Position numbers and translations under genes: made by a program
From: Ptiloglossa arizonensis
Lineage: Eukaryota; Arthropoda; Insecta; Hymenoptera; Colletidae
DNA: 64,000 nucleotides
Assembly (NCBI RefSeq): GCF_051014685.1
Contig: NW_027479395.1
Coordinates: forward strand, 62,001-126,000
Direction of reading: 5' to 3'
In this document: piece by piece, positions 41,438 to 56,353 of the stretch
How positions within the stretch are numbered: the stretch's first letter is position 1
How the letters are laid out: the number at the start of each line of letters is the position of its first letter
Notes under the pieces: generated by a model
What the model saw: only the letters and a program-made list of their open reading frames with translations
The model's database searches: none
What the model was told of the DNA's origin: nothing

Positions 41438-42167
41438 ACGTTATACGTTATACGTTATACGTTATACGTTATACGTTATACGTTATACGTTATACGTTAT
41501 ACGTTATACGTTATACGTTATACGTTATACGTTATACGTTATACGTTATACGTTATACGTTATACGTTATACGTTATACGTTATACGTTATACGTTATAC
41601 GTTATACGTTATACGTTATACGTTATACGTTATACGTTATACGTTATACGTTATACGTTATACGTTATACGTTATACGTTATACGTTATACGTTATACGT
41701 TATACGTTATACGTTATACGTTATACGTTATACGTTATACGTTATACGTTATACGTTATACGTTATACGTTATACGTTATACGTTATACGTTATACGTTA
41801 TACGTTATACGTTATACGTTATACGTTATACGTTATACGTTATACGTTATACGTTATACGTTATACGTTATACGTTATACGTTATACGTTATACGTTATA
41901 CGTTATACGTTATACGTTATACGTTATACGTTATACGTTATACGTTATACGTTATACGTTATACGTTATACGTTATACGTTATACGTTATACGTTATACG
42001 TTATACGTTATACGTTATACGTTATACGTTATACGTTATACGTTATACGTTATACGTTATACGTTATACGTTATACGTTATACGTTATACGTTATACGTT
42101 ATACGTTATACGTTATACGTTATACGTTATACGTTATACGTTATACGTTATACGTTATACGTTATAC
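41438..42167 (+). repeat. Perfect ACGTTAT tract, about 730 bp
   Basis: About 104 units between AAACGTCAT and ACGATAT near 42167; a shorter version of 31701-32584. Confidence 0.88.
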
Positions 42168-42407
42168 GATATACGTTATACGTTATACGTTATACGTTAT
42201 ACGTTATACGATATACGTTATACGTTATACGTTATAGGTTATACGTTATACGTTATACGTTATACGTTATACGTTATAGGTTATACGTTATACGTGATAA
42301 GTCATACGTTATACGTTATACGTTATACGTTATACGTTATACGTTATACGTTATACGTTATACGTTATACGTTATACGTTATACGTTATACGTTATACGT
42401 TATACGT
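42168..42407 (+). repeat. Short link with ACGATAT, AGGTTAT and GATAAG markers
   Basis: ACGATAT near 42168 and 42209, AGGTTAT near 42237 and 42279, ACGTGATAAGTCAT near 42294. Compared with 32585-33055 it lacks the AAGTTAT ... ACTTTAT part, so about 0.3 kb was lost or never copied. Confidence 0.75.
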
Positions 42408-44129
42408 TATGCGTTATTCGCTATACGTTATGCGTTATACGATATACGTTATGAGTTATAGGATATATGTTATACGTTTTACGTTCTTCGTTATACGTTC
42501 TTCGTTACACGTTATACGTTATACGTTATACGTTATACGTTACACGTTATACGTTATACGTAATATGTAATACGTCATACGTTTTACGTTATACGTTATA
42601 CGTTATACGTTATACGTTATACGTTATACGTTATACGTTATACGTTATAGGTTATACGATATACGTTATACGTTATACGTTATACGTTATACGTTATACG
42701 TTACACGTTATACGTTATACGTTATACGTTATACGTTATACGTTACACGTTATACGTTATACGTTATACGTTATACGTTATACGTTATACGTTATACGTT
42801 AAACGTTATACGTTATACGTTATACGTTATACGTTATACGTTATACGTTACACGTTATACGTTATACGTAATATGTAATACGTTATACGTAATATGTAAT
42901 ACGTCATATGTTTTACGTTATACGTTATACGTTATACGTTATACGTTATACGTTATACGTTATACGTTATACGTTATAGGTTATACGATATACGTTATAC
43001 GTTATACGTTATACGTTATACGTTATACGTTATACGTTACACGTTATACGTTATACGTTATACGTTATACGTTATACGTTATACGTTATACGTTAAACGT
43101 TATACGTTATACGTTATACGTTATACGTTATACGTTATACGTTATACGTTATGCGTTATACGTTATACGTTATACGTTATACGTTATACGTTATACGTTA
43201 TACGTTATACGTTATACGTTATACGTTATACGTTATACGTTATACGTTATACGTTATACGTTATACGTTATACGTTATACGTTATAGGTTATACGTTATA
43301 CGTGATAAGTCATACGTTATACGTTATACGTTATACGTTATACGTTATACGTTATACGTTATACGTTATACGTTATACGTCATACGTTATACGTTATACG
43401 TTATACGTTATACGTTATGCGTTATTCGCTATACGTTATGCGTTATACGATATACGTTATGAGTTATAGGATATATGTTATACGTTTTACGTTCTTCGTT
43501 ATACGTTCTTCGTTACACGTTATACGTTATACGTTATACGTTATACGTTACACGTTATACGTTATACGTAATATGTAATACGTCATATGTTTTACGTTAT
43601 ACGTTATACGTTATACGTTATACGTTATACTTTATACGTTATACGTTATACGTTATAGGTTATACGATATACGTTATACGTTATACGTTATACGTTATAC
43701 GTTATACGTTACACGTTATACGTTATACGTTATACGTTATACGTTATATGTTATACGTTATACGTTAAACGTTATACGTTATACGTTATACGTTATACGT
43801 TATACGTTACACGTTATACGTTATACGTTATACGTTATACGTTATACGTTATACGTTATACGTTATACGTTATACGTTATACGTTATGCGTTATACGTTA
43901 TACGTTATACGTTATACGTTATACGTTATACGTTATACGTTATACGTTATAGGTTATACGTTATACGTGATAAGTCATACGTTATACGTTATACGTTATA
44001 CGTTATACGTTATACGTTATACGTTATACGTTATACGTTATACGTCATACGTTATACGTTATACGTTATACGTTATACGTTATACGTTATACGTTATACG
44101 TTATACGTTATACGTTATACGTTATACGT
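42408..44129 (+). repeat. GAG-GAG block, copy 3 of 3
   Basis: Beacons 42408 and 43416 (GAG), 9,352 bp from copy 1 and 6,125-6,132 bp from copy 2. A private ATGTTAT near 43747 marks a rare C-to-T change at the CpG. Confidence 0.88.
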
Positions 44130-45431
44130 TATGCGTTATTCGCTATACGTTATGCGTTATACGATATACGTTATGCGTTATAGGATATATGTTATACGTT
44201 TTACGTCCTTCGTTATACGTTCTTCGTTACACGTTATACGTTATACGTTATACGTTATACGTTATACGTTATACGTTATACGTTATACGTTATACGTTAT
44301 ACGTTATACGTTATACGTTATACGTTATACGTTATACGTTATACGTTATAGGTTATACGTTATACGTTATACGTTATACCCTATACGTTATACGTTATAC
44401 GTTATACGTTATACGTTATACGTTATACGTTATACGTTATACGTTAAACGTTATACGTTATACGTTATACGTTATACGATATACGTTATACGTTATACGT
44501 TATACGTTATACGTTATACGTTATACGTCATACGTTGTACGTTATACGTTATACGTTATACGTTATACGTTATACGTTATACGTTATACGTTCTACGTTA
44601 TACGTTATACGTTATACGTTAAACGTTATACGTTATACGTTATACGTTATACGTTATACGTTATACGTTATACGTTATACGTTATACGTTATACGTTATA
44701 CGTTATACGTTATACGTTATACGTTGTACGTTATACTTTATACGTTATACGTTATACGTTATACGTTATACGTTATACGTTATACGTTATACGTTATACG
44801 TTATACGTTATACATTATACGTTATACGTTATACGTTATACGTTATACGATATACGTTATACGTTATACGTTATACGTTATACGTTATACGTTATACGTT
44901 ATACGTTATACGTTATACGTTATACGTTATACGTTATGCGTTATTCGCTATACGTTATGCGTTATACGATATACGTTATGAGTTATAGGATATATGTTAT
45001 ACGTTTTACGTTTTTCGTTATACGTTCTTCGTTACACGTTATACGTTATACGTTATACGTTATACGTTATACGTTACACGTTATACGTTATACGTAATAT
45101 GTAATACGTCATATGTTTTACGTTATACGTTATACGTTATACGTTATACGTTATACGTTATACGTTATACGTTATACGTTATACGTTATAGGTTATACGA
45201 TATACGTTATACGTTATACGTTATATGTTATACGTTATACGTTACACGTTATACGTTATACGTTATACGTTATACGTTATACGTAATACGTTATAGGTTA
45301 TACGTTATACGTTATACGTTATACGTTATACGTTATACGTTATACGTTATACGTTATACGTTATACGTTATACGTTATACGTTATACGTTATACGTTATA
45401 CGTTATACGTTATACGTTATACGTTATACGT
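44130..45431 (+). repeat. CCTTCG block, copy 3 of 3, with GAG beacon 44935
   Basis: CCTTCG beacon, AGG...ACCCTAT (44349), ACGTTCT near 44590, ACATTAT at 44812, ACGATAT near 44847, then GAG beacon 44935 with TTTTTCG, the only other copy of that variant besides 38817. A private ATGTTAT lies near 45224, and ACGTAATACGTTATAGG near 45282. Confidence 0.85.
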
Positions 45432-46860
45432 TATGCGTTATTCGCTATACGTTATGCGTTATACGATATACGTTATGCGTTATAGGATATATGTTATACG
45501 TTTTACGTTCGTCGTTATACGTTCTTCGTTACACGTTATACGTTATACGTTATACGTTATACGTTATACGTTATACGTTATACGTTATACGTTATACGTT
45601 ATACGTTATACGTTATACGTTATACGTTATACGTTATACGTTATACGTTATACGTTATACGTTATACGTTATACGTTATACGTTATACGTTATACGTTAT
45701 ACGTTATACGTTATACGTTATACGTTATAGGTTATACGTTATACGTGATAAGTCATACGTTATACGTTATACGTTATACGTTATACGTTATACGTTATAC
45801 GTTATACGTTATACGTTATACGTTATACGTCATACGTTATACGTTATACGTTATACGTTATACGTTATACGTTATACGTTATACGTTATACGTTATACGT
45901 TATACGTTATACGTTATACGTTATACGTTATACGTTATACGTTATACGTTATACGTTATACGTTATACGTTATACGTTATACGTTATACGTTATACGTTA
46001 TACGTTATACGTTATACGTTATACGTTATACGTTATACGTTATACGTTATACGTTATACGTTATACGTTATACGTTATACGTTATACGTTATACGTTATA
46101 CGTTATGCGTTATTCGCTATACGTTATGCGTTATACGATATACGTTATGCGTTATAGGATATATGTTATACGTTTTACGTCCTTCGTTATACGTTCTTCG
46201 TTACACGTTATACGTTATACGTTATACGTTATACGTTATACGTTATACGTTATACGTTATACGTTATACGTTATACGTTATACGTTATACGTTATACGTT
46301 ATACGTTATACGTTATACGTTATACGTTATAGGTTATACGTTATACGTTATACGTTATACCCTATACGTTATACGTTATACGTTATACGTTATACGTTAT
46401 ACGTTATACGTTATACGTTATACGTTAAACGTTATACGTTATACGTTATACGTTATACGATATACGTTATACGTTATACGTTATACGTTATACGTTATAC
46501 GTTATACGTTATACGTCATACGTTGTACGTTATACGTTATACGTTATACGTTATACGTTATACGTTATACGTTATACGTTATACGTTATACGTTATACGT
46601 TATACGTTAAACGTTATACGTTATACGTTATACGTTATACGTTATACGTTATACGTTATACGTTATACGTTATACGTTATACGTTATACGTTATACGTTA
46701 TACGTTATACGTTATACGTTGTACGTTGTACTTTATACGTTATACGTTATACGTTATACGTTATACGTTATACGTTATACGTTATACGTTATACGTTATA
46801 CGTTATACGTTATACGTTATACGTTATACGTTATACGTTATACGTTATACGTTATACGTT
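45432..46860 (+). repeat. 2.38-kb repeat, copy 1: CGTCG then CCTTCG beacon
   Basis: Beacon 45432 with CGTCG, pure units, AGGTTAT and ACGTGATAAGTCAT near 45744, ACGTCAT near 45829, pure units, CCTTCG beacon 46104, AGG...ACCCTAT (46329), ACGTTAA, ACGATAT, ACGTCATACGTTGT, ACGTTAA, ACGTTGTACTTT near 46726. It is followed by GAG beacon 46944 and companions to about 47380. Confidence 0.87.
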
Positions 46861-47811
46861 ATACGTTATACGTTATACGTTATACGTTATACGTTATACG
46901 TTATACGTTATACGTTATACGTTATACGTTATACGTTATACGTTATGCGTTATTCGCTATACGTTATGCGTTATACGATATACGTTATGAGTTATAGGAT
47001 ATATGTTATACGTTTTACGTTCTTCGTTATACGTTCTTCGTTACACGTTATACGTTATACGTTATACGTTATACGTTACACGTTATACGTTATACGTAAT
47101 ATGTAATACGTCATATGTTTTACGTTATACGTTATACGTTATACGTTATACGTTATACGTTATACGTTATACGTTATACGTTATACGTTATACGTTATAC
47201 GTTATACGTTATACGTTATACGTTATACGTTATACGTTATACGTTATACGTTATACGTTATACGTTATAGGTTATACGATATACGTTATACGTTATACGT
47301 TATACGTTATACGTTATACGTTACACGTTATACGTTATACGTTATACGTTATACGTTATACGTAATACGTTATAGGTTATACGTTATACGTTATACGTTA
47401 TACGTTATACGTTATACGTTATACGTTATACGTTATACGTTATACGTTATACGTTATACGTTATACGTTATACGTTATACGTTATACGTTATACGTTATA
47501 CGTTATACGTTATACGTTATACGTTATACGTTATACGTTATACGTTATACGTTATACGTTATACGTTATACGTTATACGTTATACGTTATACGTTATACG
47601 TTATACGTTATACGTTATACGTTATACGTTATACGTTATACGTTATACGTTATACGTTATACGTTATACGTTATACGTTATACGTTATACGTTATACGTT
47701 ATACGTTATACGTCATACGTTATACGATATACGTTATACGTTATACGTTACACGTCATACGATATACGTTATACGTTATACGTTATACGTTATACGTTAT
47801 ACGTTATACGT
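46861..47811 (+). repeat. GAG beacon 46944 and pure tract
   Basis: GAG beacon with AATATG...CATATG near 47098, AGGTTATACGATAT near 47270, ACGTTAC near 47323, ACGTAATACGTTATAGG near 47361, then a pure stretch from about 47382 to 47712. It ends in the ACGTCAT-ACGATAT-ACGTTAC-ACGTCAT-ACGATAT series (47713-47768) that precedes CGTCG beacons. Confidence 0.8.
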
Positions 47812-49240
47812 TATACGTTATTCGCTATACGTTATGCGTTATACGATATACGTTATGCGTTATAGGATATATGTTATACGTTTTACGTTCGTCGTTATAC
47901 GTTCTTCGTTACACGTTATACGTTATACGTTATACGTTATACGTTATACGTTATACGTTATACGTTATACGTTATACGTTATACGTTATACGTTATACGT
48001 TATACGTTATACGTTATACGTTATACGTTATACGTTATACGTTATACGTTATACGTTATACGTTATACGTTATACGTTATACGTTATACGTTATACGTTA
48101 TACGTTATAGGTTATACGTTATACGTGATAAGTCATACGTTATACGTTATACGTTATACGTTATACGTTATACGTTATACGTTATACGTTATACGTTATA
48201 CGTTATACGTCATACGTTATACGTTATACGTTATACGTTATACGTTATACGTTATACGTTATACGTTATACGTTATACGTTATACGTTATACGTTATACG
48301 TTATACGTTATACGTTATACGTTATACGTTATACGTTATACGTTATACGTTATACGTTATACGTTATACGTTATACGTTATACGTTATACGTTATACGTT
48401 ATACGTTATACGTTATACGTTATACGTTATACGTTATACGTTATACGTTATACGTTATACGTTATACGTTATACGTTATACGTTATGCGTTATTCGCTAT
48501 ACGTTATGCGTTATACGATATACGTTATGCGTTATAGGATATATGTTATACGTTTTACGTCCTTCGTTATACGTTCTTCGTTACACGTTATACGTTATAC
48601 GTTATACGTTATACGTTATACGTTATACGTTATACGTTATACGTTATACGTTATACGTTATACGTTATACGTTATACGTTATACGTTATACGTTATACGT
48701 TATACGTTATAGGTTATACGTTATACGTTATACGTTATACCCTATACGTTATACGTTATACGTTATACGTTATACGTTATACGTTATACGTTATACGTTA
48801 TACGTTAAACGTTATACGTTATACGTTATACGTTATACGATATACGTTATACGTTATACGTTATACGTTATACGTTATACGTTATACGTTATACGTCATA
48901 CGTTGTACGTTATACGTTATACGTTATACGTTATACGTTATACGTTATACGTTATACGTTATACGTTATACGTTATACGTTATACGTTAAACGTTATACG
49001 TTATACGTTATACGTTATACGTTATACGTTATACGTTATACGTTATACGTTATACGTTATACGTTATACGTTATACGTTATACGTTATACGTTATACGTT
49101 ATACGTTGTACGTTATACTTTATACGTTATACGTTATACGTTATACGTTATACGTTATACGTTATACGTTATACGTTATACGTTATACGTTATACGTTAT
49201 ACGTTATACGTTATACGTTATACGTTATACGTTATACGTT
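47812..49240 (+). repeat. 2.38-kb repeat, copy 2
   Basis: Repeats 45432-46860 at an offset of 2,380 bp (340 units). The opening beacon at 47817 has lost its first GCGTTAT unit identity (ACGTTATTCGC). ACGTTATACTTT near 49112 replaces ACGTTGTACTTT of copy 1. After 49250 the two diverge: copy 2 runs into ACGTTAA and ACGTTAC, not into a GAG beacon. Confidence 0.87.
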
Positions 49241-49436
49241 ATACGTTATACGTTAAACGTTATACGTTATACGTTATACGTTATACGTTATACGTTACAC
49301 GTTATACGTTATACGTTATACGTTATACGTTATACGTTATACGTTATACGTTATACGTTATACGTTATACGTTATGCGTTATACGTTATACGTTATACGT
49401 TATACGTTATACGTTATACGTTATACGTTATACGTT

Positions 49437-49452
49437 ATAGGTTCGTGATAAG
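49437..49452 (+). other. Register shift: 10-bp deletion before a GATAAG marker
   Basis: The usual AGGTTAT-ACGTTAT-ACGTGAT reads AGGTTCGTGAT here, with ten bases missing. The unit start moves from 5 to 2 modulo 7, consistent with a 10-bp loss. Confidence 0.9.
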
Positions 49453-51406
49453 TCATACGTTATACGTTATACGTTATACGTTATACGTTATACGTTATAC
49501 GTTATACGTTATACGTTATACGTCATACGTTATACGTTATACGTTATACGTTATACGTTATACGTTATACGTTATACGTTATACGTTATACGTTATACGT
49601 TATGCGTTATTCGCTGTACGTTATGCGTTATACGATATACGTTATGCGTTATAGGATATATGTAATACGTTTTACGTCCTTCGTTATACGTTCTTCGTTA
49701 CACGTTATACGTTATACGTTATACGTTATACGTTATACGTTATACGTTATACGTTATACGTTATACGTTATACGTTATACGTTATACGTTATACGTTATA
49801 CGTTATACGTTATACGTTATACGTTATACGTTATAGGTTATACGTTATACGTTATACGTTATACCCTATACGTTATACGTTATACGTTATACGTTATACG
49901 TTATACGTTATACGTTATACGTTATACGTTAAACGTTATACGTTATACGTTATACGTTATACGATATACGTTATACGTTATACGTTATACGTTATACGTT
50001 ATACGTTATACGTCATACGTTGTACGTTATACGTTATACGTTATACGTTATACGTTATACGTTATACGTTATACGTTATACGTTATACGTTATACGTTAT
50101 ACGTTATACGTTATACGTTATACGTTATACGTTATACGTTATACGTTATACGTTATACGTTATACGTTATAGGTTATACGTTATACGTGATAAGTCATAC
50201 GTTATACGTTATACGTTATACGTTATACGTTATACGTTATACGTTATACGTTATACGTTATACGTTATACGTCATACGTTATACGTTATACGTTATACGT
50301 TATACGTTATACGTTATACGTTATACGTTATACGTTATACGTTATACGTTATACGTTATACGTTATACGTTATACGTTATACGTTATACGTTATACGTTA
50401 TACGTTATACGTTATACGTTATACGTTATACGTTATACGTTATACGTTATACGTTATACGTTATACGTTATACGTTATACGTTATACGTTATACGTTATA
50501 CGTTATACGTTATACGTTATACGTTATACGTTATACGTTATACGTTATACGTTATACGTTATACGTTATACGTTATACGTTATGCGTTATTCGCTATACG
50601 TTATGCGTTATACGATATACGTTATGCGTTATAGGATATATGTTATACGTTTTACGTCCTTCGTTATACGTTCTTCGTTACACGTTATACGTTATACGTT
50701 ATACGTTATACGTTATACGTTATACGTTATACGTTATACGTTATACGTTATACGTTATACGTTATACGTTATACGTTATACGTTATACGTTATACGTTAT
50801 ACGTTATACGTTATACGTTATAGGTTATACGTTATACGTTATACGTTATACCCTATACGTTATACGTTATACGTTATACGTTATACGTTATACGTTATAC
50901 GTTATACGTTATACGTTAAACGTTATACGTTATACGTTATACGTTATACGATATACGTTATACGTTATACGTTATACGTTATACGTTATACGTTATACGT
51001 TCTACGTCATACGTTGTACGTTATACGTTATACGTTATACGTTATACGTTATACGTTATACGTTATACGTTATACGTTATACGTTATACGTTATACGTTA
51101 AACGTTATACGTTATACGTTATACGTTATACGTTATACGTTATACGTTATACGTTATACGTTATACGTTATACGTTATACGTTATACGTTATACGTTATA
51201 CGTTATACGTTATACGTTGTACGTTATACTTTATACGTTATACGTTATACGTTATACGTTATACGTTATACGTTATACGTTATACGTTATACGTTATACG
51301 TTATACGTTATACGTTATACGTTATACGTTATACGTTATACGTTATACGTTATACGTTATACGTTATACGTTATACGTTATACGTTATACGTTATACGTT
51401 ATACGT
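49453..51406 (+). repeat. Two CCTTCG blocks (49601, 50581)
   Basis: Beacon 49601 has ACGCTGT-type change (GCTGTACG) and ATGTAAT instead of ATGTTAT. Beacon 50581 is standard CCTTCG. Each is followed by AGG...ACCCTAT (49832, 50821), ACGTTAA, ACGATAT and ACGTCATACGTTGT; the second has TTCTACGTCATACG near 51000. ACGTGATAAG near 50186 and a pure tract 50284-50580 lie between. Confidence 0.82.
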
Positions 51407-52309
51407 TATGCGTTATTCGCTATACGTTATGCGTTATACGATATACGTTATGAGTTATAGGATATATGTTATACGTTTTACGTTCTTCGTTATACGTTCT
51501 TCGTTACACGTTATACGTTATACGTTATACGTTATACGTTACACGTTATACGTTATACGTAATATGTAATACGTCATATGTTTTACGTTATACGTTATAC
51601 GTTATACGTTATACGTTATACGTTATACGTTATACGTTATACGTTATAGGTTATACGATATACGTTATACGTTATACGTTATACGTTATACGTTATACGT
51701 TACACGTTATACGTTATACGTTATACGTTATACGTTATACGTTACACGTTATACGTTATACGTTATACGTTATACGTTATACGTTATACGTTATAGGTTA
51801 TACGTTATACGTTATACGTTATACCCTATACGTTATACGTTATACGTTATACGTTATACGTTATACGTTATACGTTATACGATATACGTTATACGTTATA
51901 CGTTATACGTTATACGTTATACGTTATACGTTCTACGTCATACGTTGTACGTTATACGTTATACGTTATACGTTATACGTTATACGTTATACGTTATACG
52001 TTATACGTTATACGTTATACGTTATACGTTATACGTTATACGTTATACGTTATACGTTATACGTTATACGTTATACGTTATACGTTATACGTTATACGTT
52101 ATACGTTATACGTTATACGTTATACGTTAAACGTTATACGTTATACGTTATACGTTATACGATATACGTTATACGTTATACGTTATACGTTATACGTTAT
52201 ACGTTATACGTTATACGTTATACGTTATACGTTATACGTTATACGTTATACGTTATACGTTATACGTTATACGTTATACGTTATACGTTATACGTTATAC
52301 GTTATACGT
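51407..52309 (+). repeat. 903-bp repeat, copy 1: GAG beacon with AGG...ACCC module
   Basis: GAG beacon 51407, companion near 51558, AGGTTATACGATAT near 51650, two ACGTTAC, AGG...ACCCTAT near 51795, then ACGATAT, TTCTACGTCATACG near 51930, a pure stretch of about 170 bp and ACGTTAA near 52129. Confidence 0.85.
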
Positions 52310-53492
52310 TATGCGTTATTCGCTATACGTTATGCGTTATACGATATACGTTATGAGTTATAGGATATATGTTATACGTTTTACGTTCTTCGTTATACGT
52401 TCTTCGTTACACGTTATACGTTATACGTTATACGTTATACGTTACACGTTATACGTTATACGTAATATGTAATACGTCATATGTTTTACGTTATACGTTA
52501 TACGTTATACGTTATACGTTATACGTTATACGTTATACGTTATACGTTATAGGTTATACGATATACGTTATACGTTATACGTTATACGTTATACGTTATA
52601 CGTTACACGTTATACGTTATACGTTATACGTTATACGTTATACGTTACACGTTATACGTTATACGTTATACGTTATACGTTATACGTTATACGTTATAGG
52701 TTATACGTTATACGTTATACGTTATACCCTATACGTTATACGTTATACGTTATACGTTATACGTTATACGTTATACGTTATACGTTATACGTTATGCGTT
52801 ATTCGCTATACGTTATGCGTTATACGATATACGTTATGAGTTATAGGATATATGTTATACGTTTTACGTTCTTCGTTATACGTTCTTCGTTACACGTTAT
52901 ACGTTATACGTTATACGTTATACGTTACACGTTATACGTTATACGTAATATGTAATACGTCATATGTTTTACGTTATACGTTATACGTTATACGTTATAC
53001 GTTATACTTTATACGTTATACGTTATACGTTATAGGTTATACGATATACGTTATACGTTATACGTTATACGTTATACGTTATACGTTACACGTTATACGT
53101 TATACGTTATACGTTATACGTTATACGTTATACGTTATACGTTAAACGTTATACGTTATACGTTATACGTTATACGTTATACGTTACACGTTATACGTTA
53201 TACGTTATACGTTATACGTTATACGTTATACGTTATACGTTATACGTTATACGTTATACGTTATGCGTTATACGTTATACGTTATACGTTATACGTTATA
53301 CGTTATACGTTATACGTTATAGGTTATACGTTATACGTGATAAGTCATACGTTATACGTTATACGTTATACGTTATACGTTATACGTTATACGTTATACG
53401 TTATACGTTATACGTCATACGTTATACGTTATACGTTATACGTTATACGTTATACGTTATACGTTATACGTTATACGTTATACGTTATACGC
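52310..53492 (+). repeat. 903-bp repeat, copy 2, then GAG beacon 52793
   Basis: Copies 51407-51870 at exactly 903 bp, then is cut short: GAG beacon 52793 follows directly after the AGG...ACCCTAT. This beacon carries the ACTTTAT and GCGTTAT-ACGTGATAAG (53335) followers known from the GAG-GAG blocks. Confidence 0.83.
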
Positions 53493-55156
53493 TATGCGTT
53501 ATTCGCTATACGTTATGCGTTATACGATATACGTTATGCGTTATAGGATATATGTTATACGTTTTACGTCCTTCGTTATACGTTCTTCGTTACACGTTAT
53601 ACGTTATACGTTATACGTTATACGTTATACGTTATACGTTATACGTTATACGTTACGTTATACGTTATACGTTATACGTTATACGTTATACGTTATACGT
53701 TATACGTTATACGTTATACGTTATACGTTATACGTTATAGGTTATACGTTATACGTTATACGTTATACCCTATACGTTATACGTTATACGTTATACGTTA
53801 TACGTTATACGTTATACGTTATACGTTATACGTTAAACGTTATACGTTATACGTTATACGTTATACGATATACGTTATACGTTATACGTTATACGTTATA
53901 CGTTATACGTTATACGTCATACGTTGTACGTTATACGTTATACGTTATACGTTATACGTTATACGTTATACGTTATACGTTATACGTTATACGTTATACG
54001 TTATACGTTAAACGTTATACGTTATACGTTATACGTTATACGTTATACGTTATACGTTATACGTTATACGTTATACGTTATACGTTATACGTTATACGTT
54101 ATACGTTATACGTTATACGTTATACGTTGTACGTTATACTTTATACGTTATACGTTATACGTTATACGTTATACGTTATACGTTATACGTTATACGTTAT
54201 ACGTTATACGTTATACGTTATACGTTATACGTTATACGTTATACGTTATACGATATACGTTATACGTTATACGTTATACGTTATACGTTATACGTTATAC
54301 GTTATACGTTATACGTTATACGTTATGCGTTATTCGCTATACGTTATGCGTTATACGATATACGTTATGAGTTATAGGATATATGTTATACGTTTTACGT
54401 TCTTCGTTATACGTTCTTCGTTACACGTTATACGTTATACGTTATACGTTATACGTTATACGTTACACGTTATACGTTATACGTAATATGTAATACGTCA
54501 TATGTTTTACGTTATACGTTATACGTTATACGTTATACGTTATACGTTATACGTTATACGTTATACGTTATAGGTTATACGATATACGTTATACGTTATA
54601 CGTTATACGTTATACGTTATACGTTACACGTTATACGTTATACGTTATACGTTATACGTTATACGTAATACGTTATAGGTTATACGTTATACGTTATACG
54701 TTATACGTTATACGTTATACGTTATACGTTATACGTTATACGTTATACGTTATACGTTATACGTTATACGTTATACGTTATACGTTATACGTTATACGTT
54801 ATACGTTATACGTTATACGTTATACGTTATACGTTATACGTTATACGTTATACGTTATACGTTATGCGTTATACGTTATACGTTATACGTTATACGTTAT
54901 ACGTTATACGTTATACGTTATACGTTATACGTTATACGTTATACGTTATACGTTATACGTTATACGTTATACGTTATACGTTATACGTTATACGTTATAC
55001 GTTATACGTTATACGTTATACGTTATACGTTATACGTTATACGTCATACGTTATACGATATACGTTATACGTTATACGTTACACGTTTAACGATATACGT
55101 TATACGTTATACGTTATACGTTATACGTTATACGTTATACGTTATACGTTATACGT
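53493..55156 (+). repeat. CCTTCG (53493) and GAG (54324) blocks
   Basis: Beacon 53493 is preceded by GCTATGCG rather than GTTATGCG. AGG...ACCCTAT (53736), ACGTCATACGTTGT, ACGTTAA near 54008 and ACTTTAT near 54138 follow. GAG beacon 54324 has its companion near 54482. ACGTAATACGTTATAGG lies near 54665, GCGTTAT near 54864. Near 55044-55095 is the pre-CGTCG series, with ACGTTTAACGATAT in place of ACGTCATACGATAT. Confidence 0.8.
53650..53658 (+). other. Register shift: 2-bp deletion (five-base unit ACGTT)
   Basis: The sequence reads CGTTACGTTATACG where a full unit would have AT between. The unit start moves from 2 to 0 modulo 7 and stays there to the window end. Confidence 0.9.
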
Positions 55157-56353
55157 TATGCGTTATTCGCTATACGTTATGCGTTATACGATATACGTTA
55201 TGCGTTATAGGATATATGTTATACGTTTTACGTTCGTCGTTATACGTTCTTCGTTACACGTTATACGTTATACGTTATACGTTATACGTTATACGTTATA
55301 CGTTATACGTTATACGTTATACGTTATACGTTATACGTTATACGTTATACGTTATACGTTATACGTTATACGTTATAGGTTATACGTTATACGTTATACG
55401 TTATACGTTATACGTTATAGGTTATACGTTATACGTTATACGTTATACGTTATACGTAATACGTTATAGGTTATACGTTATACGTTATACGTTATACGTA
55501 ATACGTTATAGGTTATACGTTATACGTTATACGTTATACGTTATACGTTATACGTTATACGTTATACGTTATACGTTATACGTTATACGTTATACGTTAT
55601 ACGTTATACGTTATACGTTATACGTTATACGTTATACGTTATACGTTATACGTTATACGTTATACGTTATACGTTATACGTTATACGTTATACGTTATAC
55701 GTTATACGTTATACGTTATACGTTATACGTTATACGTTATACGTTATACGTTATACGTTATACTTTATACGTTATACGTTATACGTTATACGTTATACGT
55801 TATACGTTATACGTTATACGTTATACGTTATACGTTATACGTTATACGTTATACGTTATACGTTATACGTTATACGTTATACGTTATACGTTATACGTTA
55901 TACGTTATACGTTATACGTTAAACGTTATACGTTATACGTTATACGTTATACGTTATACGTTATACGTTATACGTTATACGTTATACGTTATACGTTATG
56001 CGTTATTCGCTATACGTTATGCGTTATACGATATACGTTATGCGTTATAGGATATATGTTATACGTTTTACGTCCTTCGTTATACGTTCTTCGTTACACG
56101 TTATACGTTATACGTTATACGTTATACGTTATACGTTATACGTTATACGTTATACGTTGTACGTTATACTTTATACGTTATACGTTATACGTTATACGTT
56201 ATACGTTATACGTTATACGTTATACGTTATACGTTATACGTTATACGTTATACGTTATACGTTATACGTTATACGTTATACGTTATACGTTATACGTTAT
56301 ACGTTATACGTTATACGTTATACGTTATACGTTATACGTTATACGTTATACGT
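55157..56353 (+). repeat. CGTCG (55157) and CCTTCG (55997) blocks
   Basis: CGTCG beacon, then AGGTTAT near 55378 and 55420, and ACGTAATACGTTATAGG twice (55455, 55498). Pure units follow to ACTTTAT near 55763 and ACGTTAA near 55919, then CCTTCG beacon 55997 and ACGTTGTACGTTATACTTT near 56158. Confidence 0.8.

Noticed and set aside
29641..45100. Large duplications as plain assembly artefacts
   Set aside because: Copies carry private differences (AAGTTAT near 30824, ATGTTAT near 43747, pure tracts of different length), which argues against simple duplicate assembly; spanning reads would still be needed to be sure.
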